Assembly (NCBI RefSeq): GCF_030929595.1
Contig: NZ_JAVFVR010000004.1
Location: forward strand, 372,001 to 436,000
Length of the DNA stretch: 64,000 nt
From: Flavobacterium sp. LHD-85
Lineage (GTDB): Bacteria > Bacteroidota > Bacteroidia > Flavobacteriales > Flavobacteriaceae
Direction: 5' to 3'
The notes beneath the pieces were generated by a model. That model was not told the DNA's origin, ran no database searches, and was given only the letters and a program-made list of their open reading frames with translations. How positions within the stretch are numbered: position 1 is the stretch's first letter; each line of letters opens with the position of its first letter. This document shows, one piece after another, positions 46,192 through 54,978 of this stretch. The translations under genes and the position numbers were made by a program.

Positions 46192-47571
46192 ATGAAAACT
46201 ACATTTTTTAAATCGGCAATTGTTCTTTTTCTTTTGTTTGGATGGACGATTGCTTCTGCACAAATGATTAAGACCAAAACACCTGCACGCCCGAAAGGAC
46301 AGCAAGACGTATTAAGAATGGCTGCAGATCCAATTCCAACGGTTCGTGTAGCCTTCATCGGACTTGGAATGCGCGGTCCGGGCGCGGTTGAACGTATGAC
46401 ACATATTCAAGGTGTAGAAATTGTGGCGTTGTGTGACATGACTCAGGAAAATACTGCAAAATCAAATGAAATTTTGACCAAAGCTGGTTTTCCAAAAGCA
46501 CAGGAATTCTATGGCGATGAAAATGCTTGGAGAAAAGTTACAGCCTTGCCAAACGTAGATCTAGTGTATATTGCTACAGACTGGCTTCATCATGCTTCTA
46601 TCGGAGTTCAGGCAATGAAAGATGGAAAACACGTTGCAATTGAAGTTCCGGGAGCTTTGACTATGAAAGAAATTTGGGAACTTATTGATACTTCAGAAAA
46701 AACGAGAAAGCATTGCATGCAATTAGAAAACTGTGTTTACGATTTCTTCGAATTAACAACATTAAACATGGCACAGCAAGGTGTTTTTGGAGAAATTCTT
46801 CACGCTGAAGGTTCTTACATTCACGGTTTACAGCCTTTCTGGGGAGAATACTGGAACAACTGGAGAATGGATTATAACATAAAACACCGCGGTGATGTTT
46901 ATGCGACGCATGGGATGGGGCCAGCGTGTCAGGCACTAAACATTCACCGTGGTGACAAAATGAATTTCTTGGTTTCTATGGATACAAAAGCCGTAGGAAA
47001 TCCTGCTTACATTAAAGAAAAATCAGGACAGGAAATTAAAAATTTTAGAAACGGAGATCATACCATGACTATGATTCGTACTGAAAACGGAAAAACAATT
47101 CACATTCAGCACGATGTTACTTCTCCTCGTCCGTACAGCAGAATGTATCAATTAAGCGGTACAAAAGGGTTTGCTAATAAATATCCGCTTGAAGGTTATG
47201 CTTTGGACGGAAAAGAGTTAAGCGATGACGTAAAACCAAACCATGAAAAATTGAGTGCACACTCTTTTGTTCCTGAAGAAGTTAAAAAAGCATTAATGGA
47301 AAAATACAAACACCCGATTGCTAAAGGAATTGAAGAACAAGCGAAAAAAGTCGGCGGTCACGGCGGAATGGATTTCATTATGGATTATCGTTTAATTCAC
47401 TGTCTGCAAAAAGGACTTCCTCTTGATATGGATGTTTATGATTTAGCCGAATGGTCTTGTTTAGGGCCATTAACAGAGATTTCTCTTGACAATAATTCTG
47501 CTCCTGTTGAAATTCCAGATTTTACACGTGGAGGATGGAACAAACTTAAAAAATTAGAGTTTTCAGAATAA
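46192..47571 (+). CDS. GH109-type alpha-N-acetylgalactosaminidase, copy 2
   Basis: 459 residues from ATG at 46192 (TTG ten codons upstream rejected). Same motifs at the same positions as copy 1: GLGMRG 57-62, His232, His240. After the signal peptide I count 12 amino-acid differences in 438, none in the motifs. The DNA differs at many third positions, so the copies are old or were brought together from different lineages while the protein was held constant. The different signal peptides (19 of the first 23 residues not matching well) could give different export behaviour. Confidence 0.88.
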   Translation: MKTTFFKSAIVLFLLFGWTIASAQMIKTKTPARPKGQQDVLRMAADPIPTVRVAFIGLGMRGPGAVERMTHIQGVEIVALCDMTQENTAKSNEILTKAGFPKAQEFYGDENAWRKVTALPNVDLVYIATDWLHHASIGVQAMKDGKHVAIEVPGALTMKEIWELIDTSEKTRKHCMQLENCVYDFFELTTLNMAQQGVFGEILHAEGSYIHGLQPFWGEYWNNWRMDYNIKHRGDVYATHGMGPACQALNIHRGDKMNFLVSMDTKAVGNPAYIKEKSGQEIKNFRNGDHTMTMIRTENGKTIHIQHDVTSPRPYSRMYQLSGTKGFANKYPLEGYALDGKELSDDVKPNHEKLSAHSFVPEEVKKALMEKYKHPIAKGIEEQAKKVGGHGGMDFIMDYRLIHCLQKGLPLDMDVYDLAEWSCLGPLTEISLDNNSAPVEIPDFTRGGWNKLKKLEFSE

Positions 47572-47594
47572 ATAATATTGGTTAGTTAGTAAGG

Positions 47595-47634
47595 GACAAG
47601 AGGGCAAAGTAGATGTTGCTCTCTTGTCTATTTT
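47595..47634 (+). terminator. Terminator after GH109 copy 2
   Basis: GACAAGAGGGCAA (47595-47607) pairs with 47616-47628 with a single G-U, followed by TATTTT. It is homologous to the hairpin at 33860-33898 and ends the glycan locus. Confidence 0.82.
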
Positions 47635-47659
47635 AGACAATTCGTAAAATTTACATTGT

Positions 47660-48005
47660 ACAAAAAATATCGCTCCTCTGGAGCTTTACATTGTAAATGC
47701 CTATTCTTTGCTATAAATATCTAGCTTCTCCGAAGCTTGTAAAAAGAGATTTCCTTTAAATGGACAACATTATATAAAAACATATTGCAAAGCCCAGCGG
47801 GGCAAAATATGTATAGAATTTCGATAATACAATGAAAAGAAGCTCCAGAGGAGCAAAATATTTATAGATCTTAACAAGACAAACTTTAGAAAGCTCCGGA
47901 GGAGTGACATGTTTTTTACGATACATAACATGTCGCTCCTCTGGAGCTTTATATTGTAAATATTATTTTTTGCTATACATATTTCGCTTCTCTGAAGCTT
48001 ATAAA
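47660..48005. repeat. Repeat array of 'CTCCAGAGGAGC' modules
   Basis: Two direct copies of an about 70-bp unit (about 47668-47737 and 47931-48002), each starting TCGCTCCTCTGGAGCTTTA and ending CTTCTC/TGAAGCTT. Between them (47790-47915) are inverted partial copies: GCCCAGCGGGGCAAAATATG, AGCTCCAGAGGAGCAAAATA and AGCTCCGGAGGAGTGACATG. CATGTTTTTTACGATACATAACATG at 47908-47932 forms another short palindrome. The whole gap from 47572 to 48053 has no credible gene. Confidence 0.8.
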
Positions 48006-48007
48006 AA

Positions 48008-48036
48008 AAAAGCTGTCCTTTTGAGACAGCCCCTTT
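48008..48036 (-). terminator. Terminator after the OsmC gene
   Basis: On the minus strand GCTGTC-TCAAAAG-GACAGC is followed by at least eight T, 18-45 nt after the OsmC stop codon. Confidence 0.85.
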
Positions 48037-48053
48037 TAATATTCAGTCAAAAA

Positions 48054-48455
48054 CTAATTCCAGTTGAAAGTAATTTTCTTTTCTATTTCACTACTTAAAC
48101 TTAGAAATACTGGGCATGTCATTGCAGCACGCTCTAAAATAGTTTTACTTTTTTCATCAGCATTGCTTTTCATTTGAAACACAATTTCGATTGCTCCAAT
48201 TCTTCTTGGCTCGGCATTCATAATCTTAGTTACTTCTGCTGTCGAACCCACAAAATCAACTTCTAAATCACGGGCTTTAATTCCCATAATGGTCATCATA
48301 CAGCTTGCTAAAGCATTTGCAACTGTATCTGTTGGAGAAAATGCTTCCCCTTTTCCGTTATTATCTACTGGTGCGTCAGAAATAATTTCGCTTCCTGATT
48401 GCACGTGAATTGAACTTGTTCTTAAATCTCCTAAATAGGTTACTTTTGATGTCAT
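48054..48455 (-). CDS. OsmC/Ohr-family peroxiredoxin-like protein
   Basis: 133 residues. The OsmC fold is recognised by AFSPTDTVANALASCMMTIMGIKA (first catalytic Cys, preceded by the helix) and AAMTCPVFLSLSSEI (second Cys). The family reduces organic hydroperoxides through this Cys pair, though many members have unknown substrates. The start codon overlaps the stop of the LysM gene upstream (TAATG), indicating translational coupling. Confidence 0.9.
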   Translation of the reverse strand: MTSKVTYLGDLRTSSIHVQSGSEIISDAPVDNNGKGEAFSPTDTVANALASCMMTIMGIKARDLEVDFVGSTAEVTKIMNAEPRRIGAIEIVFQMKSNADEKSKTILERAAMTCPVFLSLSSEIEKKITFNWN

Positions 48456-50527
48456 TAATTTGCTACTTTTAAAGTTAAGTCACTATCATAATATAAGATG
48501 TAAACACCTTTATTAGCGTGTCCGCCATCTTCTTTTCTATAATATTGAAATTTATTATCTACTTGCTGAGTCGTCATCAAATCAGCAGTTTCCTGAAATG
48601 TTTTTCCCTGCACCAAACGCATCATCGTGTCAAACGTCACATCAAATCCTCTAGTTGCATAAGTAGTCGGATTTGCTTTATTTTTCAAACGGTATTGTTT
48701 TTCATAAATTAAAACTGACTGTTCGTCACTTTCACGCGTTACAGAAGGATACATTAATTTCAATTTCACTAAATTATCAAAACTAATTTCATCTGTATCT
48801 AATGTGCTGTTTGGCTCTAGAATTACCAATTGAACTTGACAAGTTTTCTGAGAATCAAGCAAAGCTTTAATCGTAGCTTTAACCATAGCAGTATTACCTG
48901 TTTCCATTACTACATAATTCATACGGTTTGGGATCAATAAGCTTTTTAAATTAGCCACATCCAAACCTCCTGTTTCTGTTAAAGAAGCAAATGCAACTCC
49001 TTTTTGGTTTTGTTTGATGTAATTAATAACCGATTCTTTTTTCTTATCAACTACCGCTACAATATTTCCATTTTTAGAACGCATATAATCAAAAATAGAA
49101 TTTTTAATCACGTCATTTGAAGGTATTGTTTGGTATAAATTGTCAATCGGATTGGCACTATCTTTTGATAAAGGTGAAATTACAGGAACATTATAAGAAC
49201 GTAACATGTTTGCTGTTGTTTCTGCATTAGTTTGGTAAAATGGCCCAATTACAGCATCTGCATCTTGAAGTTTCGGAGTTAAACCTACAACATTAGAAGT
49301 TGTTTTGGTTTCTTGAGAATCATAAATAGCAACATCAATTGGCAGTTTCAATGTTTTTGCAGAATCAATAGCCATCAAAGCTCCAGAATAAAAATCTAAA
49401 GTCATATTTAAAAACTTATCATTTTTAATTCTATTAGCCGTTCCAGACGTATCACTTTGTATTTTTGCCATATTAAAAGGAAGCAGTAAAACTACTTTTT
49501 TACGCTCATTAACACCTCTCTTTTTGGTTAATTCAACAATTTCTGCATTTTCGTTTTCAGTAGATTTTACTTTATCAACGATTTTAATTCCGCTTCCAGT
49601 ACTTTCTACAGGTTTGTTTACTGAAGAATCTGCTGGTTTTTCAGTAGGAACTTGCGCTGCAATAATTGGTGCAGGTGCAATATATCCAGCAGGAACTTTC
49701 AGAACCATTCCTTCTTTTACCCCTTCAGAAAGTGACGGATTTAATGCCACTAATTCATCTTGCGATAAATGGAAAACTCTTCCCAAACTATAAAAAGTTT
49801 CTTTCGGTTTTACCTGATACTCCATATAAGTCACCGCTTTTTTAGAAGATTCAGCTGGTTTCTTATTTTCAGCAGGCTTTGCTGTTTCTGTTGCAACATG
49901 TTCAGTCTTTGGAGCTGTTCCTTTTATGGTCAGTCTATAACCAACTGGCAAACTATTAACGATATCCGGATTACGTTTTTCCAATTCGTCAACAGTCATA
50001 TTGTACTGTTTTGCAATACCAAATTTTGTTTCTTTTGGCTGAACATCATGATATACATATTTTTCAGCAACTTTTTCTTTAGCAGGTTTTGCAGCAGTTT
50101 TCGGAGTCGATCCCTTTGCAGGAATAACCAATTTCTGTCCGATTTGAACACCTGTTTTCTCCAAAAACGGATTTGCCGCTTTTAAAGCTTCATCAGAGAT
50201 TCCGTATTTTTTCTCGATACTGTAAAACGTTTCTTTTGGCTGCACCTCATGAATAATTTCTTTTCCTGAAGAAGCAGCTGTTTTAGTTTCAGAAACTTCT
50301 TTTTTTGCTTCTCCTGTCGTAGGAATCAACAATACTGTGTTTGGGCTTAAACCTGTTCTAGCATCTGGATTCAGCTTATAAATATCATAAGGCGTAACCT
50401 TAAATTTTTGGGCAATCTGATTAATAGTTTCACCACTTGACACTTTATATTTCACCACTTTTTCCTGAGAAAAAGCACTTGAACTAATAAAGAATACAAG
50501 AGACAATAATGTTAAATAGTACTTCAT
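48455..50527 (-). CDS. LysM protein with periplasmic-binding-protein-like C-terminal domain
   Basis: 690 residues; signal peptide 1-20 (SSAFSQ). Four LysM modules at about 23-70, 91-137, 158-203 and 232-280 (each YxVxxxETxxxIAxxY...LNP), then a Ser/Lys/Pro-rich linker. From about 345 comes a type I periplasmic-binding-protein fold: KKVVLLLPFNMAKIQ, FYSGALMAIDSAKTLKLPIDVAIYD, ADAVIGPFYQTNAETTANML. LysM binds peptidoglycan. The C-terminal fold resembles LpoA-type activators or branched-chain amino-acid binders. A cell-wall-associated sensor or synthase activator is the inference. Coupled to the OsmC gene; 93 nt downstream of a second LysM gene. Confidence 0.85.
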   Translation of the reverse strand: MKYYLTLLSLVFFISSSAFSQEKVVKYKVSSGETINQIAQKFKVTPYDIYKLNPDARTGLSPNTVLLIPTTGEAKKEVSETKTAASSGKEIIHEVQPKETFYSIEKKYGISDEALKAANPFLEKTGVQIGQKLVIPAKGSTPKTAAKPAKEKVAEKYVYHDVQPKETKFGIAKQYNMTVDELEKRNPDIVNSLPVGYRLTIKGTAPKTEHVATETAKPAENKKPAESSKKAVTYMEYQVKPKETFYSLGRVFHLSQDELVALNPSLSEGVKEGMVLKVPAGYIAPAPIIAAQVPTEKPADSSVNKPVESTGSGIKIVDKVKSTENENAEIVELTKKRGVNERKKVVLLLPFNMAKIQSDTSGTANRIKNDKFLNMTLDFYSGALMAIDSAKTLKLPIDVAIYDSQETKTTSNVVGLTPKLQDADAVIGPFYQTNAETTANMLRSYNVPVISPLSKDSANPIDNLYQTIPSNDVIKNSIFDYMRSKNGNIVAVVDKKKESVINYIKQNQKGVAFASLTETGGLDVANLKSLLIPNRMNYVVMETGNTAMVKATIKALLDSQKTCQVQLVILEPNSTLDTDEISFDNLVKLKLMYPSVTRESDEQSVLIYEKQYRLKNKANPTTYATRGFDVTFDTMMRLVQGKTFQETADLMTTQQVDNKFQYYRKEDGGHANKGVYILYYDSDLTLKVAN

Positions 50528-50620
50528 AATATGGCTTAAAACAATTTAATTTCTAATTTAAAAATATCTCACAAATTTGCTCAAAGCAAAATTCGAGCCG
50601 TTTGTTATTTCAATCGAAAA

Positions 50621-52534
50621 TCATCTCAAATCGATTTCTACTTTGGCAATTATGATTTCTTTATATAACTCATCTTCTTCTTTTTTCTTGCATTTATAAA
50701 GCACTTCTTCCATGTTTTCGAATTTATCGCTGTAAACATAGTAAGAAAGGCTATTAATATTGAAAAAGAAACTAGCGTTAAAATCGCCAGAATCAATGAG
50801 TTTCATAATAAGCTTATCTCGGTCAACTGCGTCTGTAAATATACCCAAAACTAAGTAATACCCGTTCGAAACTTCTCTAAGATTATCATAAACTTCTACT
50901 TTTACTGTTTTATCACGTCTTAATGGATTGTCTTTCAATTCCTGTTTCATTTCTTCTAGTGAAATTGTTTTTGAATTTTCGACAGTATTATTCTTTTTCT
51001 GTTTTTTGACTGCTTCGTCCTGATATTTTTTCAGTTTTACCAAAGCTAGTTTATCATCAAACTTTCGAGCTTCCATGCTGTAATAGGAAGCTTTACTGAT
51101 ATGTCTTTTTACTTCAATTTTTTTCTGATTGTCAAGCGAATCAATCTTAGCAATCAAAAGCTGATTTTTTTCATCTCCTTTTTGCTGATCTTCTTTATAA
51201 CGTTTGATCTCTTCTAAAGACAAACGCTGTTGTAAAGGTTCTGTGTTGGCTTTTTTCTCGCTTTCGCGAATTTTCTTCTTATACTCCTGATTTTCTTCAA
51301 CCGCAATTTTCTCTACTTTGTTCATTAAACCAGCATATACTTTTCTGTTTTCTGCCAGTTCTTTTTTCAGTTGAGACGATAATTCATTTGTTTTACTTAT
51401 TCCTTCAGAAGATTGTCTCTCGAGCCTTTTTGATTCTTCAACATTCAAAATTTCCATTCGCTTCAGTTCTTTCAAATCATCATTCATCGAATTGACAAGC
51501 GAATCTAATTTTGCCATTAAAACATCCTGCACATTTTTATTGGCTTCTAAAACCAGACGCAGTTTTTCTACCGAATTTTCTTTAGAACCATTCATATCAT
51601 TCAGATTCACTTTCAAATCATTAATTTTTATAATTTTCTGATTCATTTCTTTCTGAACAACCAAACGGTCTTTTAAATCTTCAATTTCAACTGTTTTAGC
51701 TTTTGTTTTTTCTACGACAACTTGTTTTTCAGCCAAAGCAAGCATCAATTCTTCGCTCTCATTTGCAGGTTTTATTGCAGAAGTATTGATCGCTAATTTG
51801 TTCCCAACAATTAATCCGTTTACAATTTCAGGATTTTGAGATTCTAATTGATCAATTGAGATTCCGTATTTTTTAGCAATCGAAAACTTGGTCTCTTTGG
51901 GTTCAACTATATAAAAAACGGTTTCTTGATTGATAACGCGAACCCTTCCATCTAAAGTTTTTCTTTTGTTTGGAATGGAAATCGTCTGGCCAATCTGCAA
52001 ACCATTAATCAAAATATCTCTATTCAAATTTTCTAAATCTTGAACTGAAACATTGTATTGTCTGGCAATACTGAACAAAGATTCTTTAGCCACAACCTGA
52101 TGTGTTGTTTTTGAAGAAACAGCAATTTCTTGTTTTGAAGAATAATCTGAATTTTGAGGAATAATTAGTTCTTGACCAATTTGAAGTCCGCTGGCCAAAA
52201 TTTCCTGATTGGCATTCTGAATAGCTTCTACAGAAACGTGATATTGTTTTGATAAACCAAACAGCGTTTCTTTTGGTGCAACAATATGAGTTTGCTGCTT
52301 TGAAGTTGCGTTTTCTGAGTTGTGAACTGGAATCTTTAAAACCTGATTGTCTTTGATTCCGTTTTGCGATTCGGGGTTGAGCTTATAAATCTCATCGATA
52401 GAAACCTTATACTTTTGGGCAATAAAATAAGCGGTTTCACCTTTTTGAATTTTGTGCTCGATAATTGAATCTTGCGCAGTTATTTTGTTAAAAGACAAAA
52501 TAAAGACAAGAGAAATTGTTAAAAGTTCTCTCAT
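50621..52534 (-). CDS. LysM protein with long coiled coil and SPOR-like tail
   Basis: 637 residues; signal peptide 1-20 (KITAQ). Four LysM modules (about 24-70, 83-128, 144-189, 207-250; for example HKIQKGETAYFIAQKYKVS) precede an about 280-residue charged, heptad-rich segment predicted as coiled coil (KTVEIEDLKDRLVVQKEMNQ onward). The last 90 residues (NGYYLVLGIFTDAVDRDKLIMKLIDSGDF...) look like an SPOR-type peptidoglycan-binding fold. It is probably a periplasmic cell-wall scaffold. Paralogous in its first half to the adjacent gene at 48455. Confidence 0.8.
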   Translation of the reverse strand: MRELLTISLVFILSFNKITAQDSIIEHKIQKGETAYFIAQKYKVSIDEIYKLNPESQNGIKDNQVLKIPVHNSENATSKQQTHIVAPKETLFGLSKQYHVSVEAIQNANQEILASGLQIGQELIIPQNSDYSSKQEIAVSSKTTHQVVAKESLFSIARQYNVSVQDLENLNRDILINGLQIGQTISIPNKRKTLDGRVRVINQETVFYIVEPKETKFSIAKKYGISIDQLESQNPEIVNGLIVGNKLAINTSAIKPANESEELMLALAEKQVVVEKTKAKTVEIEDLKDRLVVQKEMNQKIIKINDLKVNLNDMNGSKENSVEKLRLVLEANKNVQDVLMAKLDSLVNSMNDDLKELKRMEILNVEESKRLERQSSEGISKTNELSSQLKKELAENRKVYAGLMNKVEKIAVEENQEYKKKIRESEKKANTEPLQQRLSLEEIKRYKEDQQKGDEKNQLLIAKIDSLDNQKKIEVKRHISKASYYSMEARKFDDKLALVKLKKYQDEAVKKQKKNNTVENSKTISLEEMKQELKDNPLRRDKTVKVEVYDNLREVSNGYYLVLGIFTDAVDRDKLIMKLIDSGDFNASFFFNINSLSYYVYSDKFENMEEVLYKCKKKEEDELYKEIIIAKVEIDLR

Positions 52535-52550
52535 AAATAGTAGGTTATAA

Positions 52551-52586
52551 AAAATTAAGGCCTTACAAATGTAAGACCTTAATTTT
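52551..52586 (-). terminator. Terminator after guaA
   Basis: 16-bp arms 52551-52566 and 52571-52586 (AAAATTAAGGCCTTAC, one G-U mismatch), 4-nt loop; on the minus strand the stem ends in a T-rich run, 11 nt after the guaA stop. Confidence 0.82.
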
Positions 52587-52597
52587 AAATTATGCTA

Positions 52598-54127
52598 CTA
52601 TTCCCACTCAATTGTTGCAGGTGGTTTTGAACTAATATCGTAAACTACACGATTCACGCCTTTTACTTTATTGATGATATCATTAGACACTTTCATCAAG
52701 AAATCGTAAGGTAAATGAACCCAGTCAGCAGTCATACCATCTGTTGATTCTACCGCTCTAAGCGCTACTACTTTTTCGTAAGTACGCTCATCGCCCATAA
52801 CACCAACACTGTTTACAGGAAGCAAAATTGCTCCAGCCTGCCAAACTTTATCATATAATCCCCAAGATTTTAATCCTTCGATAAATACAGAATCTACATC
52901 TTGTAAAATTCTAACTTTCTCTGGAGTAATATCTCCTAAAATTCTAATTGATAATCCTGGTCCTGGGAAAGGGTGTCTTCCTAGCAATTCAGGATCTATT
53001 CCTAATGTAGCTCCTACTCTACGAACTTCGTCTTTAAACAACATTCTAAGCGGTTCTACAATTTTTAATTTCATGTAATCTGGCAATCCACCCACATTGT
53101 GGTGCGATTTAATAGTTGCAGATGGTCCTTTTACCGAAACAGATTCGATTACATCTGGATAAATAGTTCCTTGAGCCAACCATTTTACGTCTTCTAATAA
53201 GTGCGATTCGTCATCAAAAACTTCGATAAATACACGACCAATTGTTTTACGTTTTGTTTCTGGATCACTGATTCCTGCCAATTCGCCAAGAAAACGATCT
53301 CCAGCATCTACACCTTTTACATTTAATCCCATTCCTTTGTATTGGTCTAATACATTTTGGAATTCGTTTTTACGTAAAAGCCCGTTGTTAACGAAGATAC
53401 AGTATAAATTTTGTCCGATTGCTTTGTTTAATAAAACTGCTGCTACTGTAGAATCTACTCCTCCAGATAAACCAAGAACTACTTTATCGTTTCCTAATTT
53501 CTCTTTTAATTCTGCTACCATTTCGTCAACGAAAGCATTTGGAGTAAAGTTTTGAGGAACTTCAGCAATTTTCACTAAGAAGTTTTCCAACATCTGTTTT
53601 CCATCTGTTGAGTGGTAAACCTCTGGATGGTATTGAATTGCATAAGTAGTTTCGCCCTCAATTTTGTAAGCTGCGTATTCTACATCATGCGTGCTAGCTA
53701 ATTTTACAGCATTTGTTGGAAGCGCTTTGATACTATCGCTATGGCTCATCCAAACTTGGCTGTTTTCTGAAACTCCTTCAAAGAAAGTTTCGCCTTCTTT
53801 AATATAAGACAAGTTAGCTCTACCGTATTCTCTAGTATTTGAAGCAGCCACTTCTCCACCACTGAAATGAGCTAAATATTGAGCTCCATAACAAACGGCA
53901 AGCAAAGGCATTTTACCTCTAATTTGTGATAAATCAGGATGTGGTGCATCTTCTCCTCTAACAGAGAAAGGGCTTCCTCCTAAAATTACGGCTTTATAAC
54001 TTGATAAATCACTTGGAATGTGATTGTAAGGAAAAATTTCGCAGAATATATTTAATTCGCGAACTCTACGCGCAATAAGCTGAGTATATTGCGACCCGAA
54101 ATCTAAAATAAGTACGTTGTGTTGCAT
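52598..54127 (-). CDS. guaA: GMP synthase (glutamine-hydrolysing) GuaA
   Basis: 509 residues from ATG at 54127; a TTG two codons upstream overlaps the promoter and is rejected. It converts XMP to GMP. The glutaminase domain carries [11 protein letters not shown] and [18 protein letters not shown] (nucleophile Cys in CYG) with HPEVYHS. The ATP-pyrophosphatase domain carries [18 protein letters not shown]. The C-terminal dimerisation domain ends in the conserved KPPATIEWE. Length is standard. Confidence 0.98.
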   Translation of the reverse strand: MQHNVLILDFGSQYTQLIARRVRELNIFCEIFPYNHIPSDLSSYKAVILGGSPFSVRGEDAPHPDLSQIRGKMPLLAVCYGAQYLAHFSGGEVAASNTREYGRANLSYIKEGETFFEGVSENSQVWMSHSDSIKALPTNAVKLASTHDVEYAAYKIEGETTYAIQYHPEVYHSTDGKQMLENFLVKIAEVPQNFTPNAFVDEMVAELKEKLGNDKVVLGLSGGVDSTVAAVLLNKAIGQNLYCIFVNNGLLRKNEFQNVLDQYKGMGLNVKGVDAGDRFLGELAGISDPETKRKTIGRVFIEVFDDESHLLEDVKWLAQGTIYPDVIESVSVKGPSATIKSHHNVGGLPDYMKLKIVEPLRMLFKDEVRRVGATLGIDPELLGRHPFPGPGLSIRILGDITPEKVRILQDVDSVFIEGLKSWGLYDKVWQAGAILLPVNSVGVMGDERTYEKVVALRAVESTDGMTADWVHLPYDFLMKVSNDIINKVKGVNRVVYDISSKPPATIEWE

Positions 54128-54130
54128 GCG

Positions 54131-54160
54131 CAAAAGTACTTTTTATATTCGAAATTCAAA
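54131..54160 (-). promoter_or_regulatory. guaA promoter
   Basis: Minus strand TTTG (54160-54157), 18 bp, TACTTTTG (54138-54131). The -7 box ends 3 nt before the guaA ATG, so transcription would begin at or next to the start codon. Confidence 0.6.
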
Positions 54161-54285
54161 AATCGGAACGTTGAAAAAATAAATATTTTTTTTCTACGTT
54201 CCGATTTTTAGGTTCAAAGGTTCTGAGTTACAAAGGTTCAAAGTTTTTTTTCTTTGTCTCTTTGAACCTTTGTAACTTTGAACCT
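54158..54285. repeat. Two adjacent inverted repeats between guaA and the next gene
   Basis: The first has 14-bp perfect arms AAAAATCGGAACGT (54158-54171) and 54196-54209. The second has 'AGGTTCAAAG...TTACAAAGGTTCAAAG' (54210-54243) paired with 54260-54285. The second family recurs at 54881-54966. The gap (54134-54346) holds no gene. Confidence 0.82.
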
Positions 54286-54346
54286 CAAAAAAAATCCAAA
54301 CAATCCAAAAATTCGTATCTAACGAAAACCCAATTTAAAATTAACT

Positions 54347-54874
54347 ATGAAATCAAAACTTATTGCCCTGACTCTTTTTCTGTCAATCTTTTTTTCGTCT
54401 TGTAATACTGTCGATGATTTATTGACATTTACCATCTCGAATAGCGCTTCGATAAAAATCCAAAGCACTTCGCCAATTAATCTGCCTTCTGAGATTATAA
54501 CACCTGAAGTAACAACCAATTCTTCTGCCGAATTTGAAAACAATAAAACAAAAGCTAGCTTAGTAAAAGATGTTAAAATCAGATCACTGAAATTATCCAT
54601 TACTGACCCTTCAGATAAAACATTTACTTTTTTAAAATCGGTTCATTTATATATCTCAACAGCAAATTCTGAAGAAATCGAATTAGCATATGCAGACAAT
54701 ATTAATGTATCAAGCAATTCTGTTGATTTAATTTGTACTGATAAAAGATTAGATGAATATATTAAAGCAGATAGTTACAAAATTAGAACTAAAGTAACTT
54801 TAAAAGAAACCTTAACGCAAGATGTAACGGTAAAAGCAGAAATGAAGTTTAAAGTGACTGCGGATCCGTTCTAA
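54347..54874 (+). CDS. Lipoprotein of unknown function
   Basis: 175 residues; lipobox FFSSCNT with Cys19, so outer- or inner-membrane lipoprotein. The mature part is rich in Thr, Ser and Lys with alternating hydrophobic residues, predicted all-beta, and contains SLKLSITDPSDKTFTFLKSVHLYIS. I do not recognise a family. Isolated between repeat elements; GC and codon use look like its neighbours. Confidence 0.65.
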   Translation: MKSKLIALTLFLSIFFSSCNTVDDLLTFTISNSASIKIQSTSPINLPSEIITPEVTTNSSAEFENNKTKASLVKDVKIRSLKLSITDPSDKTFTFLKSVHLYISTANSEEIELAYADNINVSSNSVDLICTDKRLDEYIKADSYKIRTKVTLKETLTQDVTVKAEMKFKVTADPF

Positions 54875-54880
54875 TTTTTG

Positions 54881-54966
54881 AGGTTCAAAGGCTCAAAGCG
54901 ACAAAGGTTCAAAGGTAACGAAGCGTAAAAACTTTGTCCCTTTGAACCTTTGTTACTTTGAACCTA
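54881..54966. repeat. 'GGTTCAAAG' inverted repeat between convergent genes
   Basis: AGGTTCAAAGGCTCAAAG... (from 54881) faces ...CTTTGAACCTTTGTTACTTTGAACCT (to 54965), the same family as 54210-54285. It separates the stop codons of two convergent genes. Confidence 0.8.
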
Positions 54967-54978
54967 ATGCTAAAAGCA

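Noticed and set aside
47904..48098. Small plus-strand open frame of 64 codons
   Set aside because: It lies across the repeat array and the OsmC terminator, has no recognisable protein features and a biased composition from the repeats.
54158..54209. Purine riboswitch before guaA
   Set aside because: The arms form a simple long hairpin upstream of the promoter, on the non-transcribed side; no three-way junction or conserved loop residues are seen.
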